Source of the DNA: an uncultured Nostoc sp.
GTDB taxonomy: Bacteria > Cyanobacteriota > Cyanobacteriia > Cyanobacteriales > Nostocaceae
Assembly (NCBI RefSeq): GCF_937863485.1
Contig: NZ_CALMFY010000103.1
Coordinates: 83,037 to 147,036, forward strand
Length of the DNA stretch: 64,000 nucleotides
Reading direction: 5' to 3'
Below the pieces are notes generated by a model. It did not search any database, was not told the origin of the DNA, and saw nothing but the letters and a program-made list of their open reading frames with translations. Positions 52,293 through 63,225 of the stretch are shown one piece after another. The stretch's first letter is position 1. Each line of letters starts with the position of its first letter. The position numbers were made by a program, and so were the translations under genes.

Positions 52293-52350
52293 TGCCCAAT
52301 GCCCAATGCCCAATGCCCCATGTCCATTCCCCAATGCCCATTCCCCTCAC
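52293..52350. repeat. Heptanucleotide STRR-type repeat (CCCAATG units)
   Basis: tgCCCAATGCCCAATGCCCAATGCCCCATGTCCATTCCCCAATGCCCATTCCCC. Confidence 0.8.
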
Positions 52351-52415
52351 CATGAAACAAGAATTTTGAGCAATACTGGTACAAGAAGGAATATTTACAC
52401 AAAATCCCAACCAAA

Positions 52416-53897
52416 ATGACAATTCAACTTAGTGATAAGCCTTTGCTAGAGTGGGCAGGCGATAGTTTGGCAATTGGATTATTTGAAGATGCAGTAGAGT
52501 TAACCGGAGAACTAGCTACTTTAGATCAAAAGTTTTCCGGCGTCTTAAAAGAACTGATTGCTGAAGAAGAATTTAAAGGTAAAGCCAACAGTACCATCTT
52601 TAGCCGTGTAAATCCTGGTAGTCCAGTGCGGAAATTGATTTTGGTAGGTTTAGGAAAACCAGATGCACTACAACTAGATACTCTGCGCCGCGCTGCTGCT
52701 GCTGTAGCCAGGGTAGGAAAAAAGCAAAAAAGCAAAGTTCTGGGATTTAGTTTTCCATTGTGGAATAACGATCCAGCAGCCAGCGCCCAAGCGATCGCAG
52801 AAGGCATCGAATTGGCGCTTTACCAAGATATTCGCTTTAAATCAGAACCAGAAGAGAAAGGATCACAAATTGAAACCGTAGATTTACTAGGTTTCGGTGG
52901 ACAAGAAGCAGCCATCACCCGCGCCAATCAAATCGTTTCCGGGGTAAATTTGGCACGGCAGTTAGTAGCAGCGCCAGCCAATGCAGTAACACCACTTACT
53001 TTGGCAGAAACTGCTCAAGCGATCGCTAACGATTACGGTTTACAAGTGGAAATTCTGGAACGAGAAGATTGTGAAAAGTTAGGCATGGGTGCTTTTTTGG
53101 GAGTATCGCAAGGTTCCGAGTTGCCACCTAAATTCATTCACCTAACTTATAAACCAGAAGGTACACCCAAAAAGAAACTAGCAATTATTGGTAAAGGTGT
53201 AACTTTCGATTCCGGGGGACTCAACATTAAAGGTGCTGGTAGTGGGATCGAAACCATGAAAATGGATATGGGCGGTGCAGCTGCTACCTTGGGCGCGGCA
53301 AAAGCAATTGCTCAAATTAAGCCAGATGTTGAGGTTCACTTTATCTCGGCGGTAGCCGAAAACATGATTAGCGGTCACGCCATGCACCCTGGAGATATTC
53401 TCACAGCATCAAACGGCAAAACAATCGAAGTGAACAACACCGACGCTGAAGGACGTTTAACCTTAGCAGATGCCTTGGTGTATGCCGACAAATTGGGATT
53501 AAATGCGATCGTGGATTTAGCCACCCTGACTGGTGCTAACGTCATTGCCTTGGGTGACGATATTGCTGGTTTGTACACTCCCGATGATGCTGTAGCTTCC
53601 CAAATCGAGAAAGCTGCCGAAACTTCAGGTGAAAAGATTTGGCGGATGCCAATGGAAGAAAAATATTTTGAAGGGTTAAAGTCTGGTATCGCGGACATGA
53701 AGAATACAGGCCCGCGTCCGGGTGGTGCAATTACCGCTGCCCTTTTCCTCAAGCAATTCGTCAAAGAAACCCCTTGGGCGCACTTAGATATTGCCGGGCC
53801 AGTGTGGACAGATAAAGAAAATGGCTACAACGGCGCGGGGGCAACTGGCTACGGCGTTCGGACGCTAGTTGACTGGGTACTAGGGAGTGGGGAGTAA
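52416..53897 (+). CDS. pepA: Leucyl aminopeptidase (M17)
   Basis: [45 protein letters not shown]. Confidence 0.96.
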   Translation: MTIQLSDKPLLEWAGDSLAIGLFEDAVELTGELATLDQKFSGVLKELIAEEEFKGKANSTIFSRVNPGSPVRKLILVGLGKPDALQLDTLRRAAAAVARVGKKQKSKVLGFSFPLWNNDPAASAQAIAEGIELALYQDIRFKSEPEEKGSQIETVDLLGFGGQEAAITRANQIVSGVNLARQLVAAPANAVTPLTLAETAQAIANDYGLQVEILEREDCEKLGMGAFLGVSQGSELPPKFIHLTYKPEGTPKKKLAIIGKGVTFDSGGLNIKGAGSGIETMKMDMGGAAATLGAAKAIAQIKPDVEVHFISAVAENMISGHAMHPGDILTASNGKTIEVNNTDAEGRLTLADALVYADKLGLNAIVDLATLTGANVIALGDDIAGLYTPDDAVASQIEKAAETSGEKIWRMPMEEKYFEGLKSGIADMKNTGPRPGGAITAALFLKQFVKETPWAHLDIAGPVWTDKENGYNGAGATGYGVRTLVDWVLGSGE

Positions 53898-54128
53898 GAA
53901 TTTTAGATTTTAGATTTTGGACTTTAGATCAAATTTCAATCTAAAATCCAAAATCTAAAATCCAAAATTGAATTGCCCAATGCCCAGTCACAAACAATTC
54001 GTGCTATCTTGAGCTTGCCAGCAAAAATTGTTGCAATAGTAACAGAAATAATTTGGCGGTCAGAAAGTTAAGCTTTTTCGGGCATTGCCATCTGGTAAAA
54101 TTTATAAGGTTTCTAAAAGCTCTGAGCA

Positions 54129-55151
54129 ATGGGATCGACTCGTGTAAGGATCGCAATTGACGCAATGGGAGGGGATCACGCACCCGGTGAAATTGTTGCT
54201 GGCGCACTGCGAGCACGGGAAGAATTGGGTGTAGATGTATTACTGGTCGGTGATCCCCAACAAATAGAAGCTGCCTTGCCGCCAAAAACGAATTTAGGGC
54301 AGGTGGAGATCGTGACTGCTGAGGAAGCGATCGCTATGGATGAGGAGCCTTTAAACGCAGTTAGACGCAAACGCAAGGCTTCGATCAATGTGGCAATGGA
54401 TTTAGTTAAGCAGCAGCAGGCAGATGCCGTATTTTCTGCCGGTCACTCTGGGGCAGCTATGGCATCAGCTTTGCTCCGCTTAGGACGATTGCCGGGAATT
54501 GATCGCCCAGCCATAGGGACAGTTTTTCCCACGATTATTGCTGGGAAGCCAGTGTTGGTACTTGATGTCGGCGCGAATGTAGATTGCCGTCCCAAGTTTT
54601 TAGAGCAGTTTGGTGTCATGGGTTCGGCTTACAGTCAATATGTCTTAGGTACAAGCGAACCTAAAGTGGGTTTATTGAATATCGGTGAAGAAGACTCTAA
54701 GGGCAATGATGCAGCCGTCCGCGCCCACCAAATGCTCCGCGAAAATTCCCAAATTAATTTTATTGGCAATGCCGAAGGGCGTGATGTGCTTTCCGGTCGC
54801 TTTGATGTAATTGTCTGTGATGGCTTTGTCGGTAATGTATTGTTAAAATTTGCCGAAGCCGTTGGAGAAGTGATTTTGCAAATTCTGCGGGAAGAATTAC
54901 CCCAAGGATTGCACGGTCAAATCGGTTCAGCACTCTTAAAACCCAACCTGAAGCGGGTTAAGCAGCGGATGGATCACGCAGAACACGGTGGTGCCTTGCT
55001 GTTAGGTGTGGCAGGAGTCTGTTTTATCGGTCACGGTAGCTCACAAGCTCCTTCAATTTTTAATGCAATTCGGATGGCAAAAGAAGCTGTTGATAACCAG
55101 GTGCTACAACGAATTCAGTCCCAATATATTCTAGAGCGGGAGAGCGGTTAG
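54129..55151 (+). CDS. plsX: Phosphate acyltransferase PlsX
   Basis: RIAIDAMGGDHAPGEIVAGAL, FSAGHSGAAMASALLRLGRLPGIDRPAI, VLLGVAGVCFIGHGSS-type motif. Confidence 0.96.
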   Translation: MGSTRVRIAIDAMGGDHAPGEIVAGALRAREELGVDVLLVGDPQQIEAALPPKTNLGQVEIVTAEEAIAMDEEPLNAVRRKRKASINVAMDLVKQQQADAVFSAGHSGAAMASALLRLGRLPGIDRPAIGTVFPTIIAGKPVLVLDVGANVDCRPKFLEQFGVMGSAYSQYVLGTSEPKVGLLNIGEEDSKGNDAAVRAHQMLRENSQINFIGNAEGRDVLSGRFDVIVCDGFVGNVLLKFAEAVGEVILQILREELPQGLHGQIGSALLKPNLKRVKQRMDHAEHGGALLLGVAGVCFIGHGSSQAPSIFNAIRMAKEAVDNQVLQRIQSQYILERESG

Positions 55152-55264
55152 CGATTCAGTTATAAGTCATGAGCCGTTTGTCATTTGTCATTTGCCAGGA
55201 CGAAAGACATAGGACAAAAGACAAGGGAAAAAAGGCAAAAAGCTGATAGCTCGGGAGATTAGGA

Positions 55265-56257
55265 GTGCAGAATTTAGGCGTAGCAATTACCGGAAGCGGC
55301 TCGGCAGTGCCAGCAACTTCCTTACACAACCAGACATTGAGTGAAGTAGTTGAAACATCAGACGAATGGATTGCCACAAGAACGGGAATTCGTCAACGGC
55401 GATTAGCGCTGCCATCTGAGTCCTTGAGTATACTCGCTACTGCCGCCAGCAGTCAGGCGATCGCAGCTTCGGGAATTAAACCAGAAGACCTAGACCTGAT
55501 TCTGCTAGCCACTTCCACCCCTGATGATTTGTTTGGTAGTGCTTGTCAAGTACAGGCTCAATTGGGAGCCACCAACGCAGTAGCCTTTGACTTGACCGCT
55601 GCCTGTTCCGGCTTTGTGTTTGGTCTTGTTACAGCAGCTCAATATATTAGAACAGGCGTTTACCGAAATGTACTTTTGATCGGGGCAGATATCCTCTCTC
55701 GCTGGGTAGATTGGCAAGATCGGAGCACTTGTGTATTGTTCGGTGATGGTGCAGGGGCAGTAGTATTGCAGGCTGACAAAAGCGATCGCTTGTTGGGATT
55801 TGCACTTAAAAGTGATGGCACTCAAAACCATCACCTTAATCTTGCCTATGCAGGCGCTTCCCAAGAACTACTCTCAGGTGTAAATATCACTAAAGGCACT
55901 TACCAACCCATTACCATGAATGGCAAAGAAGTCTACCGCTTTGCTGTCCAAAAAGTACCAGAAATCATTGACAAAGCCTTGTTTCATGCCAACCTCAGTG
56001 TTGACCAAATAGATTGGCTGCTGTTGCATCAAGCCAATCAGCGGATTATCGATGCTGTTGCCCAACGCTTGAATGTCCCAGAACATAAAGTTATAAGTAA
56101 TCTCGCCGAGTACGGCAATACCTCTGCTGCTTCCATTCCGTTAGCTTTGGATGAAGCAGTGCGGCAAGGTAAGATTAAACCCAATGACATCGTTGCTACA
56201 TCCGGCTTTGGTGCCGGTCTTACCTGGGGTGCGGCAATTTTTCAATGGGGAAGGTGA
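55265..56257 (+). CDS. fabH: Beta-ketoacyl-ACP synthase III
   Basis: TSDEWIATRTGIRQRR, FDLTAACSGFVFGL, LLLHQANQRIIDAVAQRL, YGNTSAASIPLALDEA; GTG start. Confidence 0.96.
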   Translation: MQNLGVAITGSGSAVPATSLHNQTLSEVVETSDEWIATRTGIRQRRLALPSESLSILATAASSQAIAASGIKPEDLDLILLATSTPDDLFGSACQVQAQLGATNAVAFDLTAACSGFVFGLVTAAQYIRTGVYRNVLLIGADILSRWVDWQDRSTCVLFGDGAGAVVLQADKSDRLLGFALKSDGTQNHHLNLAYAGASQELLSGVNITKGTYQPITMNGKEVYRFAVQKVPEIIDKALFHANLSVDQIDWLLLHQANQRIIDAVAQRLNVPEHKVISNLAEYGNTSAASIPLALDEAVRQGKIKPNDIVATSGFGAGLTWGAAIFQWGR

Positions 56258-56320
56258 CTCAATTTTGGATTTTAGATTTTGGATTTTAGATTGATTCCAT
56301 GCATGAATGCTCTTTCTTCC

Positions 56321-56480
56321 CTACGGGACGCTGCGCGTAGCAAGATCCCCGTAGGGGTACGATCAATAATTTTAGATTTTAGATTTGTTCTCGCGTTTAA
56401 ATTCGCTTGCTCTCAGACCTTTTTAAATTTTGAACTTTCCTGCGGAACGCTACGCGTAGCAAGATCCCCGTAGGGGTACG
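56321..56480. repeat. Two direct copies of (GGACGCTGCGCGTAGC)AAGATCCCCGTAGGGGTACG
   Basis: 56321-56361 and 56441-56480; same family as 41639-41737. Confidence 0.88.
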
Positions 56481-56571
56481 GCGTTAGCGCTTAGTCAAAC
56501 GCTTTTGAATTATTCAATTCCATTATCCAAAATTTAAAATCTAAAATTCGGTGAATATTTTATCCTTTGTT

Positions 56572-56606
56572 AATGACCAATGACCAATGACTAGTGACCA
56601 ATGACA
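56572..56606. repeat. Heptanucleotide STRR (AATGACC) x5 overlapping the fabD start codon
   Basis: AATGACC AATGACC AATGACT AGTGACC AATGACA; fabD ATG at 56601 lies in the last unit. Confidence 0.9.
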
Positions 56607-57482
56607 AAAACTGCATGGGTGTTTCCCGGACAAGGTTCCCAAGCACTGGGAATGGGAATAGACTTATTAGATATACCCGCCGCTAAAGACAAATTTGCTC
56701 AGGCTGAGGCAATTTTGGGCTGGTCTGTAACAGAAATCTGTCAAACTCAAGAAGAGAAGTTATCACAGACGCTATATACCCAGCCAATTCTTTATGTGGT
56801 GGAAAGCATTCTTGCTGACCTTCTTAGAGAACGAGGACACCACCCAGATTTAGTTGCTGGACACAGTTTGGGAGAATATACTGCCCTTTACATAGCGGGT
56901 GTCTTTGAGTGGTCGGCTGGTTTATATCTAGTAAAGCGTCGTGCAGAACTTATGGATAATGCCGTCGGTGGTATGATGGCGGCTTTGATGAACTTTGACC
57001 GCGAACAGTTGGAAAAAGTCATTGCCCAAACGCCTGATGTGGTGCTAGCAAATGATAATAGTTCGGCTCAGGTGGTAATTTCAGGCACGACTGAGGCTGT
57101 ACAAGCGGTGATGACTCAAGTAAAAGCAAAGCGTGCTATTCCCCTAAAAGTTTCTGGAGCATTTCACTCACATTTAATAGCACCAGCAGCTGCCCAATTC
57201 CAAGACATTCTAGAATCTGTGGAATTTCAGTCGGCTACTGTGCCAGTGTTGTCTAATGTAGAACCAATTCCGTCTATTGATGCCGAGATTTTAAAGCAAC
57301 GCCTGAATAAACAAATGACTGGTTCTGTAAGATGGCGAGAAATTTCTCTGGAATTACCAGCCAACGGCATCCAGCGAGTAGTCGAAATTGGCCCTGGTAA
57401 AGTCCTAACTGGCTTGATTAAACGTAGTAGCCCTGACTTAATATTAGAAAACATCCAAAGTGCTGCTGATTTACCTGTTTAA
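56601..57482 (+). CDS. fabD: ACP S-malonyltransferase
   Basis: AWVFPGQGSQALGMG, VAGHSLGEYTALY, GAFHSHLI. Confidence 0.96.
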   Translation: MTKTAWVFPGQGSQALGMGIDLLDIPAAKDKFAQAEAILGWSVTEICQTQEEKLSQTLYTQPILYVVESILADLLRERGHHPDLVAGHSLGEYTALYIAGVFEWSAGLYLVKRRAELMDNAVGGMMAALMNFDREQLEKVIAQTPDVVLANDNSSAQVVISGTTEAVQAVMTQVKAKRAIPLKVSGAFHSHLIAPAAAQFQDILESVEFQSATVPVLSNVEPIPSIDAEILKQRLNKQMTGSVRWREISLELPANGIQRVVEIGPGKVLTGLIKRSSPDLILENIQSAADLPV

Positions 57483-57487
57483 TTTTT

Positions 57488-60400
57488 TTAGAACTTCATT
57501 TCAATTAAAAATTCTGTACCCTCACCTAAAACAGAGTTAAAACTCAATTTGCCATTGTGGGTTTCTTCAATGATTTGACGAGCGATCGCTAATCCTAATC
57601 CTGTCCCTTTGCCCACACCTTTTGTAGTAAACAAGTGGTCAAAAATCTTTTGTTTCACTGATTCATTCATCCCCTTGCCATTATCAATAATAGCAATTTT
57701 CACACTTTCATTTTCCCGAAAGGTTTTAATTATAATTCGGTTGGGATTGGTCTTAATTTCCTTAAAGCTTCGTCCCGTATTTGATTCATCCAGCGCATCA
57801 ATGGCATTTGCCAGAAGATTCATAAATACCTGATTTAATTGCCCAGGAAAACATTCAATCTGGGGTAAATCCCCATAATCAGTTATCACTTCAATTGCTG
57901 GACGTTGTTCGTTAGCTTTCAGGCGATGTTTGAGAATTAAAATCGTACTGTCGATACCTTCGTGAATATTAAACGGCACTTTGTAATCTTTATCCGCACG
58001 AGAGAAAGTGCGGAGACTGGTGCTGATATTGTTGAGGCGATCGCACGCCATCACCATTGAATCAATAATCTTGGGTAAGTCTTCTAAGCTATAATTCAAG
58101 TCGATTTCTTTGGCATGGTCGATAATTTCATCATCGGGATTGGGGAGACTTGATTGATAGAGTTTCAAGTGTTCAACAATATCCGCAAGGCTGGGTTTAG
58201 CTTGTTGAAGGCTGGCATAAATAAATCCCAAAGGATTATTCATTTCATGTGCTACCCCTGCTACTAAGTTACCCAGTGCCGACATTTTCTCACTTTGGAC
58301 GATTTGTAATTGTGCCTGTTGTAAATCTTGTAATGCTTGCCCAGCTTGTTGATAAAGTCGAGCATTCTCTAGGGATATTGCAGCTTGGGAAGAAAGTAGA
58401 TTGATAACTTGCAAACGTTCGTTAGTAAATACCTCGCTTGTGAGTTTATTTTCTAAGTAGAGAATACCTATCAAATGTCCTTGATTAATAATTGGTGTAC
58501 ATAAAATACTTTTAGGTTGATACTCTAGCATATATTCCTCAATCACCCCAGGAATATCTGTTTGGCAATTATTTATAACAATGGTTTCTTGAGTATGTTT
58601 GACATAATTGATAATTTTTATGGGAATATTTTGACAAGTATCTAGTAATTGTGGGTCAAGTATGGTTTGTATTTTCTGATGATGAATCAAGGTAATTGCT
58701 CGGACTTGCCAAGTGTTTTCTTGAGGAAGCAGCAGTACAGCTTTTTTGGCGCCAGAGTTTTCTAAGATAATCCGGGTGAGACTGGCAATAAGTGTATCTA
58801 ATTCCAGAGAACTGGAAATAGCTTGAGCGGCTTTCAGGGCAGAGGTAAAATCTAAAACGTCGGAAATATTGGTGCTGCCAGTGGTATTGGTGCAGGTAGA
58901 TGAGAAAGTCGCATGAAAGACAAGAGTTTCTTGGGGGTTGAAGTTGAGTCGTTGCTGTTGTAATATGACTTGAAGTAATTGGGGATAGCGTTGTTCTAGA
59001 TCGGTAATTTTGGCTTTTGCTCCCCACCGAGAATAAGCATAGTAGGCTTCAATCAAATAATCTTTGGCAATGCGTTCTTTGCCCCATTCGAGATAGAATT
59101 TGGTGGCGAGTTCGTTGGCGAGAGCTTCTTCGTTGAGGTATTCGTGTTCCTTGGCAAGGGCGATCGCGCGATCGTAGTTTTCTATTGCTTCGGCTCTAGC
59201 CTCCAAGACCCGACACCGTTCTGCGACAATCAAGGCGCAGCGGTGAGCCTGATTACTCGGTGCATAAGCTGCCCACCCACTGAGTTTTTCCAGGTTGGTA
59301 GCAACCCGTTCTAGAATGCTTGATTGGTCTGTTTCGCTGGCATCTGGATAAAGCGCTAATTGTTCTAGCGCATCGTAGAAGTGGAAAAGCGGAACACTCA
59401 TCAGTCCTGCCATCCCACGCAAATACTGGGCTGCTTTATTAGCGTTTTCCAACGCTTGTTCATAGTCTTGGAACAGGTAGCAAAGTATTAGCTTATTCAA
59501 ATAAACTTGGTGCAGTGCCGTTACTTCACCCGTTTTCTGGTAAAGCTGAATCATTTTATGCTCATCGCAGTATTCTCCAACCAACCGATATGGCTCTGTT
59601 GATGCCCCCAACAGATTCACGACTACCTGATGGTAAAGACTTTGCGTGTGGAGATAGGTATGCTGCCGCAGCTGCTGCATCACCTTGCGATGGTCTTCTA
59701 GCACTAGCTTGAGGGAAGACAGTTCCTGACCAGTAAAATAAGTATTATGGTCATACACGAGCAGGCTAAGTGCTGCAAGATTGAAATCACCAACTTCTAA
59801 TCCACCGGCATAGGCTTGCAGTAGTCCTGCTAGGGAGGTTTTTGCAGGTTTTTTCCAGTGTTTGAAGAAGCAGTTAAAATCAAAAAGGGCTGCGGCAGCA
59901 AGCTTGGGTGACTGAAGGTATTGCAGGAGGTTTATCTCCAGTTGTCCAAAGCAATAGCCCGCTTCAATATCACCCAATATGGCAATCAACATTAACCCAT
60001 ACAGACCGTAGCCATGAATCGATTCTGGTGCATTTCCATACTGCACCGATAGATCAAACTGGGCAAAGACGACCAGGGGCATCAGGTTTGGGGCAGCTTG
60101 ATAGGCAGGCGACATTATGGTGGATAGAATCATCATTGCGGCTTTTTTGTCCGGCGCAGTCATTTGGGGTAAATGCAGCAAAGATTCTATTGAACTGTTG
60201 CTGAGTTGGATTTGGGTGTGCTGGAGTGCCTGCCCAATATCTGCTGGGGTAGGCTGCTCTGGCAAATGCACCCCCAGAGGTTCCAGCACGAACCGTGCCA
60301 ACTGCAACGCTTCTAAAAGCTGGTTTTGAGCCATGCAAGCCCGAATCCTCGTGTCGTAAACATTAATCCGATCGAGCCAAGAGCGGGCATGAGTGAGTAC

Positions 60401-62887
60401 AACCTCAGCGAACTGCTCCATTTGTTCAAAGTTAGCGTCCAGGAAAGCAGAATTAGCTGCACCTTCATACAGAACGAGCGCAAGAGTGTAGTGGCTCTGC
60501 CAGCAATTGCCCCTCAACAAAGAAATGCCCGTGTTGAAATAGTTTAAAGCCGCTCCATAAGCCGTTGCACCCTTAGCTTTCTGTCCAGCCATCAAGTTTA
60601 ACTGCACGAGTTCCTGTTGCTCCGTCTCATCCTCAATCAGCGATATCCCCTTGTTGAGGTGGTTAACGATCGCAAAAATCTGCTTATCCTGTTCACTCGC
60701 ACTCGTTGCTTGTTGCAGCAAACGTCCAATATTCAGGTGGGTGATTTGCTTTTTCTCTTCTGGAATCAGAGAATACGCCGCTTGCTGAACGCGATCGTGC
60801 AAAAAGCGATAAGTTGGATTCGCTGCTGCATTACAAACCAACGCATTGTCAGACTGAATAAAAAACTTATAGATTTCCGTATTCGGAATAATCAAACCTT
60901 CTTGTAATGCTTTCCACAGTACAGCAGCCGTATCTTCAGGAAACTGCCGGGACACGATCGCCAATGTCGCCAAATCAAACTCTGCTCCAATACAAGCCGC
61001 CAACTTTAACATATCCTGAGTTTGTGTCGGCAACTTTTGCAATTGCAGTGCCATAAACTCGACGACATCATCGGTGATCGCTAAAGCTCTAACTTGGGCA
61101 ATATCACACTGCCAATGCCGTGCTTCCCAGTCAAAAGTAATTTGTTCCTCTTCATAGAGTGCCTTGAGAAACTGAGTCGCAAAAAAGGGATTACCCTTAG
61201 TTTTTTGGTATACCAGTTCGGTCAACGGTTGAGCCAGGGAGCGATCGCAATTCAACGTATCCGTCACCAACTGATTCATATCAACTAGACTTAACGATTG
61301 CAGCGTAATGCTATTGACCACTGCCCCAGTTTTGACGATCTCATCTACGGTTAGGATGAACGGGTGAGCCGATGATACTTCATTATCCCGATACGCACCT
61401 AAGATTAATAAATGTCCTGTCTGTTCCATCAACAATTGTAGCAATTTCAGCGATGCCGAATCTGCCCATTGCAAATCATCCAAAAACATTACTAATGGAT
61501 GTTCTTTACTAGTAAAGACTTGGGTAAACTTTTGGAATAATAAATTAAATCTATTTTGTGCCGCACTTCCTGATAATTCTGGAGCAGGTGATTGTTGACC
61601 AATAATTCTTGATAATTCGGGAATTACTTCAATAATTACTTGTCCGTTCTCACTTACCGCCTCTAAAATCTTGCTTTTCCATTGTTGAATTTCTGCATCG
61701 CTTAGAGTTAACAATTGCCCCATCAAATTCCGAAACGCTTGTACAAATGCCGAAAAGGGAATATTTTTCTGAAATTGGTCAAATTTACCTTTGATAAAAT
61801 AACCGCGTTGACGCACAATCGGTTTATGAACTTCGTTAACTACAACGGTTTTACCAATCCCGGAAAAACCCGCAACCAGCATCATTTCTGTTGCACCAAG
61901 GCTGACTCGCTCAAATGCTTGCAGTATAATTTCTACTTCTGTTTCTCGTCCATAAAGTTTATCGGGAATAAGAAAGCGATCGCATACATCTCTTTGTGCA
62001 ACTGAAAAACTTTCAATTTTACCAGTTGACTGAAGTTGAGTTAAACAATTTTCTAAATCATATTTCAGTCCTAATGCACTCTGATAGCGTTCTTCGGCAT
62101 TTTTTGCCATCAATTTCATGACAATATCTGAAATCGATTTAGGAATTTTGAATGGCTCCAAAGGAGCAGGAAGTTTGGCAATATGACAATGCACCAACTC
62201 CATCATATCCTTGGACTCAAAGGGTAACTTTCCTGTGAGTAATTCGTAGAAAGTGACACCCAGTGAATAAAAATCAGTCCGGTAGTCAATCCCCCGATTC
62301 ATTCTTCCTGTTTGTTCTGGGGAAATATAAGCAAGTGTCCCTTCTAACACATTGGGACTGATCAGCGTTTGAGTTTCTCGTGGTAGTAAAGATGCAATAC
62401 TAAAGTCAATTAATTTTACTTGTTTTGTTTCTGGATTAATTAAAATATTCGCAGGTTTAATATCTTTATGAATAATGCGATCGCGGTACAGTATATCTAA
62501 GATATTGCACAGGGCGATCGCAATCTGTAAAAACTCTGTGAGATTTTGTAGACTTGACCCTATTCCCGATTCTTTAAGAGAAATCCCCCCAAAGTCTTCC
62601 ATCACCAACACATAGCCATTTTGATAAGGTTCTAGGCTATAGGTTTGGATGATTAGGGGTGAGTTAAGATTTTTGGCAACGGTATACTGATTGCGAAACT
62701 GCACCAGTTCGCTGAAACTGGGATATGGATTTTTCAGCAGTTTAATCACTACTCTTAAGGAGTCAGTTTCTCGATAACCTCGATAAACTAGGGTTTTTGA
62801 ACCATTATAAAGTTGTTCCTTAACTTGATATCCGGGAATAGTAACTAGAGTGGTAACCATACTGCTAAATCCTGACGATTTCCACAT
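57488..62887 (-). CDS. Trifunctional Ser/Thr kinase / AAA ATPase / GAF-sensor histidine kinase
   Basis: HKDIKPANILINPE, FSIASLLPRE; AGFSGIGKTVVVNEVH; GAF region; H-box VAGVAHEMNNPLGFIY; GKGTGLGLAIARQI. Confidence 0.95.
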   Translation of the reverse strand: MWKSSGFSSMVTTLVTIPGYQVKEQLYNGSKTLVYRGYRETDSLRVVIKLLKNPYPSFSELVQFRNQYTVAKNLNSPLIIQTYSLEPYQNGYVLVMEDFGGISLKESGIGSSLQNLTEFLQIAIALCNILDILYRDRIIHKDIKPANILINPETKQVKLIDFSIASLLPRETQTLISPNVLEGTLAYISPEQTGRMNRGIDYRTDFYSLGVTFYELLTGKLPFESKDMMELVHCHIAKLPAPLEPFKIPKSISDIVMKLMAKNAEERYQSALGLKYDLENCLTQLQSTGKIESFSVAQRDVCDRFLIPDKLYGRETEVEIILQAFERVSLGATEMMLVAGFSGIGKTVVVNEVHKPIVRQRGYFIKGKFDQFQKNIPFSAFVQAFRNLMGQLLTLSDAEIQQWKSKILEAVSENGQVIIEVIPELSRIIGQQSPAPELSGSAAQNRFNLLFQKFTQVFTSKEHPLVMFLDDLQWADSASLKLLQLLMEQTGHLLILGAYRDNEVSSAHPFILTVDEIVKTGAVVNSITLQSLSLVDMNQLVTDTLNCDRSLAQPLTELVYQKTKGNPFFATQFLKALYEEEQITFDWEARHWQCDIAQVRALAITDDVVEFMALQLQKLPTQTQDMLKLAACIGAEFDLATLAIVSRQFPEDTAAVLWKALQEGLIIPNTEIYKFFIQSDNALVCNAAANPTYRFLHDRVQQAAYSLIPEEKKQITHLNIGRLLQQATSASEQDKQIFAIVNHLNKGISLIEDETEQQELVQLNLMAGQKAKGATAYGAALNYFNTGISLLRGNCWQSHYTLALVLYEGAANSAFLDANFEQMEQFAEVVLTHARSWLDRINVYDTRIRACMAQNQLLEALQLARFVLEPLGVHLPEQPTPADIGQALQHTQIQLSNSSIESLLHLPQMTAPDKKAAMMILSTIMSPAYQAAPNLMPLVVFAQFDLSVQYGNAPESIHGYGLYGLMLIAILGDIEAGYCFGQLEINLLQYLQSPKLAAAALFDFNCFFKHWKKPAKTSLAGLLQAYAGGLEVGDFNLAALSLLVYDHNTYFTGQELSSLKLVLEDHRKVMQQLRQHTYLHTQSLYHQVVVNLLGASTEPYRLVGEYCDEHKMIQLYQKTGEVTALHQVYLNKLILCYLFQDYEQALENANKAAQYLRGMAGLMSVPLFHFYDALEQLALYPDASETDQSSILERVATNLEKLSGWAAYAPSNQAHRCALIVAERCRVLEARAEAIENYDRAIALAKEHEYLNEEALANELATKFYLEWGKERIAKDYLIEAYYAYSRWGAKAKITDLEQRYPQLLQVILQQQRLNFNPQETLVFHATFSSTCTNTTGSTNISDVLDFTSALKAAQAISSSLELDTLIASLTRIILENSGAKKAVLLLPQENTWQVRAITLIHHQKIQTILDPQLLDTCQNIPIKIINYVKHTQETIVINNCQTDIPGVIEEYMLEYQPKSILCTPIINQGHLIGILYLENKLTSEVFTNERLQVINLLSSQAAISLENARLYQQAGQALQDLQQAQLQIVQSEKMSALGNLVAGVAHEMNNPLGFIYASLQQAKPSLADIVEHLKLYQSSLPNPDDEIIDHAKEIDLNYSLEDLPKIIDSMVMACDRLNNISTSLRTFSRADKDYKVPFNIHEGIDSTILILKHRLKANEQRPAIEVITDYGDLPQIECFPGQLNQVFMNLLANAIDALDESNTGRSFKEIKTNPNRIIIKTFRENESVKIAIIDNGKGMNESVKQKIFDHLFTTKGVGKGTGLGLAIARQIIEETHNGKLSFNSVLGEGTEFLIEMKF

Positions 62888-63225
62888 TTAGTATTCCCAG
62901 ATGGGTGAAGCAATTCATAATTTAAATGAATACCAAAAAATAAATTATCCGATATTCGTAGAGTCTGTTACACTTCGTTAACGCACTATATCTATCTCAT
63001 TGCTCACGATGCATTACAGCGTTTCGCCTGACGCACCCTTGTATTTTAGAAGAAATGGAAGTTTCTAAAATGATGTTTTCAAAGGTAGGGAATGTAGTAA
63101 AAAAGCTCACCAAGCATCAACTGAAATTGCCGAAATTAGTACCTTGCGTTTCTACAACTTTTTTGAGTTTGCTCTGCGCCTTGCGATCGCGTATGCTAAA
63201 TTCAGTTTGATTTGCATTATCTTCT

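Noticed and set aside
52079-52369. 96-aa ORF with NPPQNSVNESLILV repeats
   Set aside because: Frame arises only because the tandem period is a multiple of 3; the tail is STRR sequence and there is no independent coding evidence
59515-62005. Plus-strand ORFs within the 1799-aa kinase gene
   Set aside because: Short, domain-free and fully overlapped by a well-supported reverse-strand CDS
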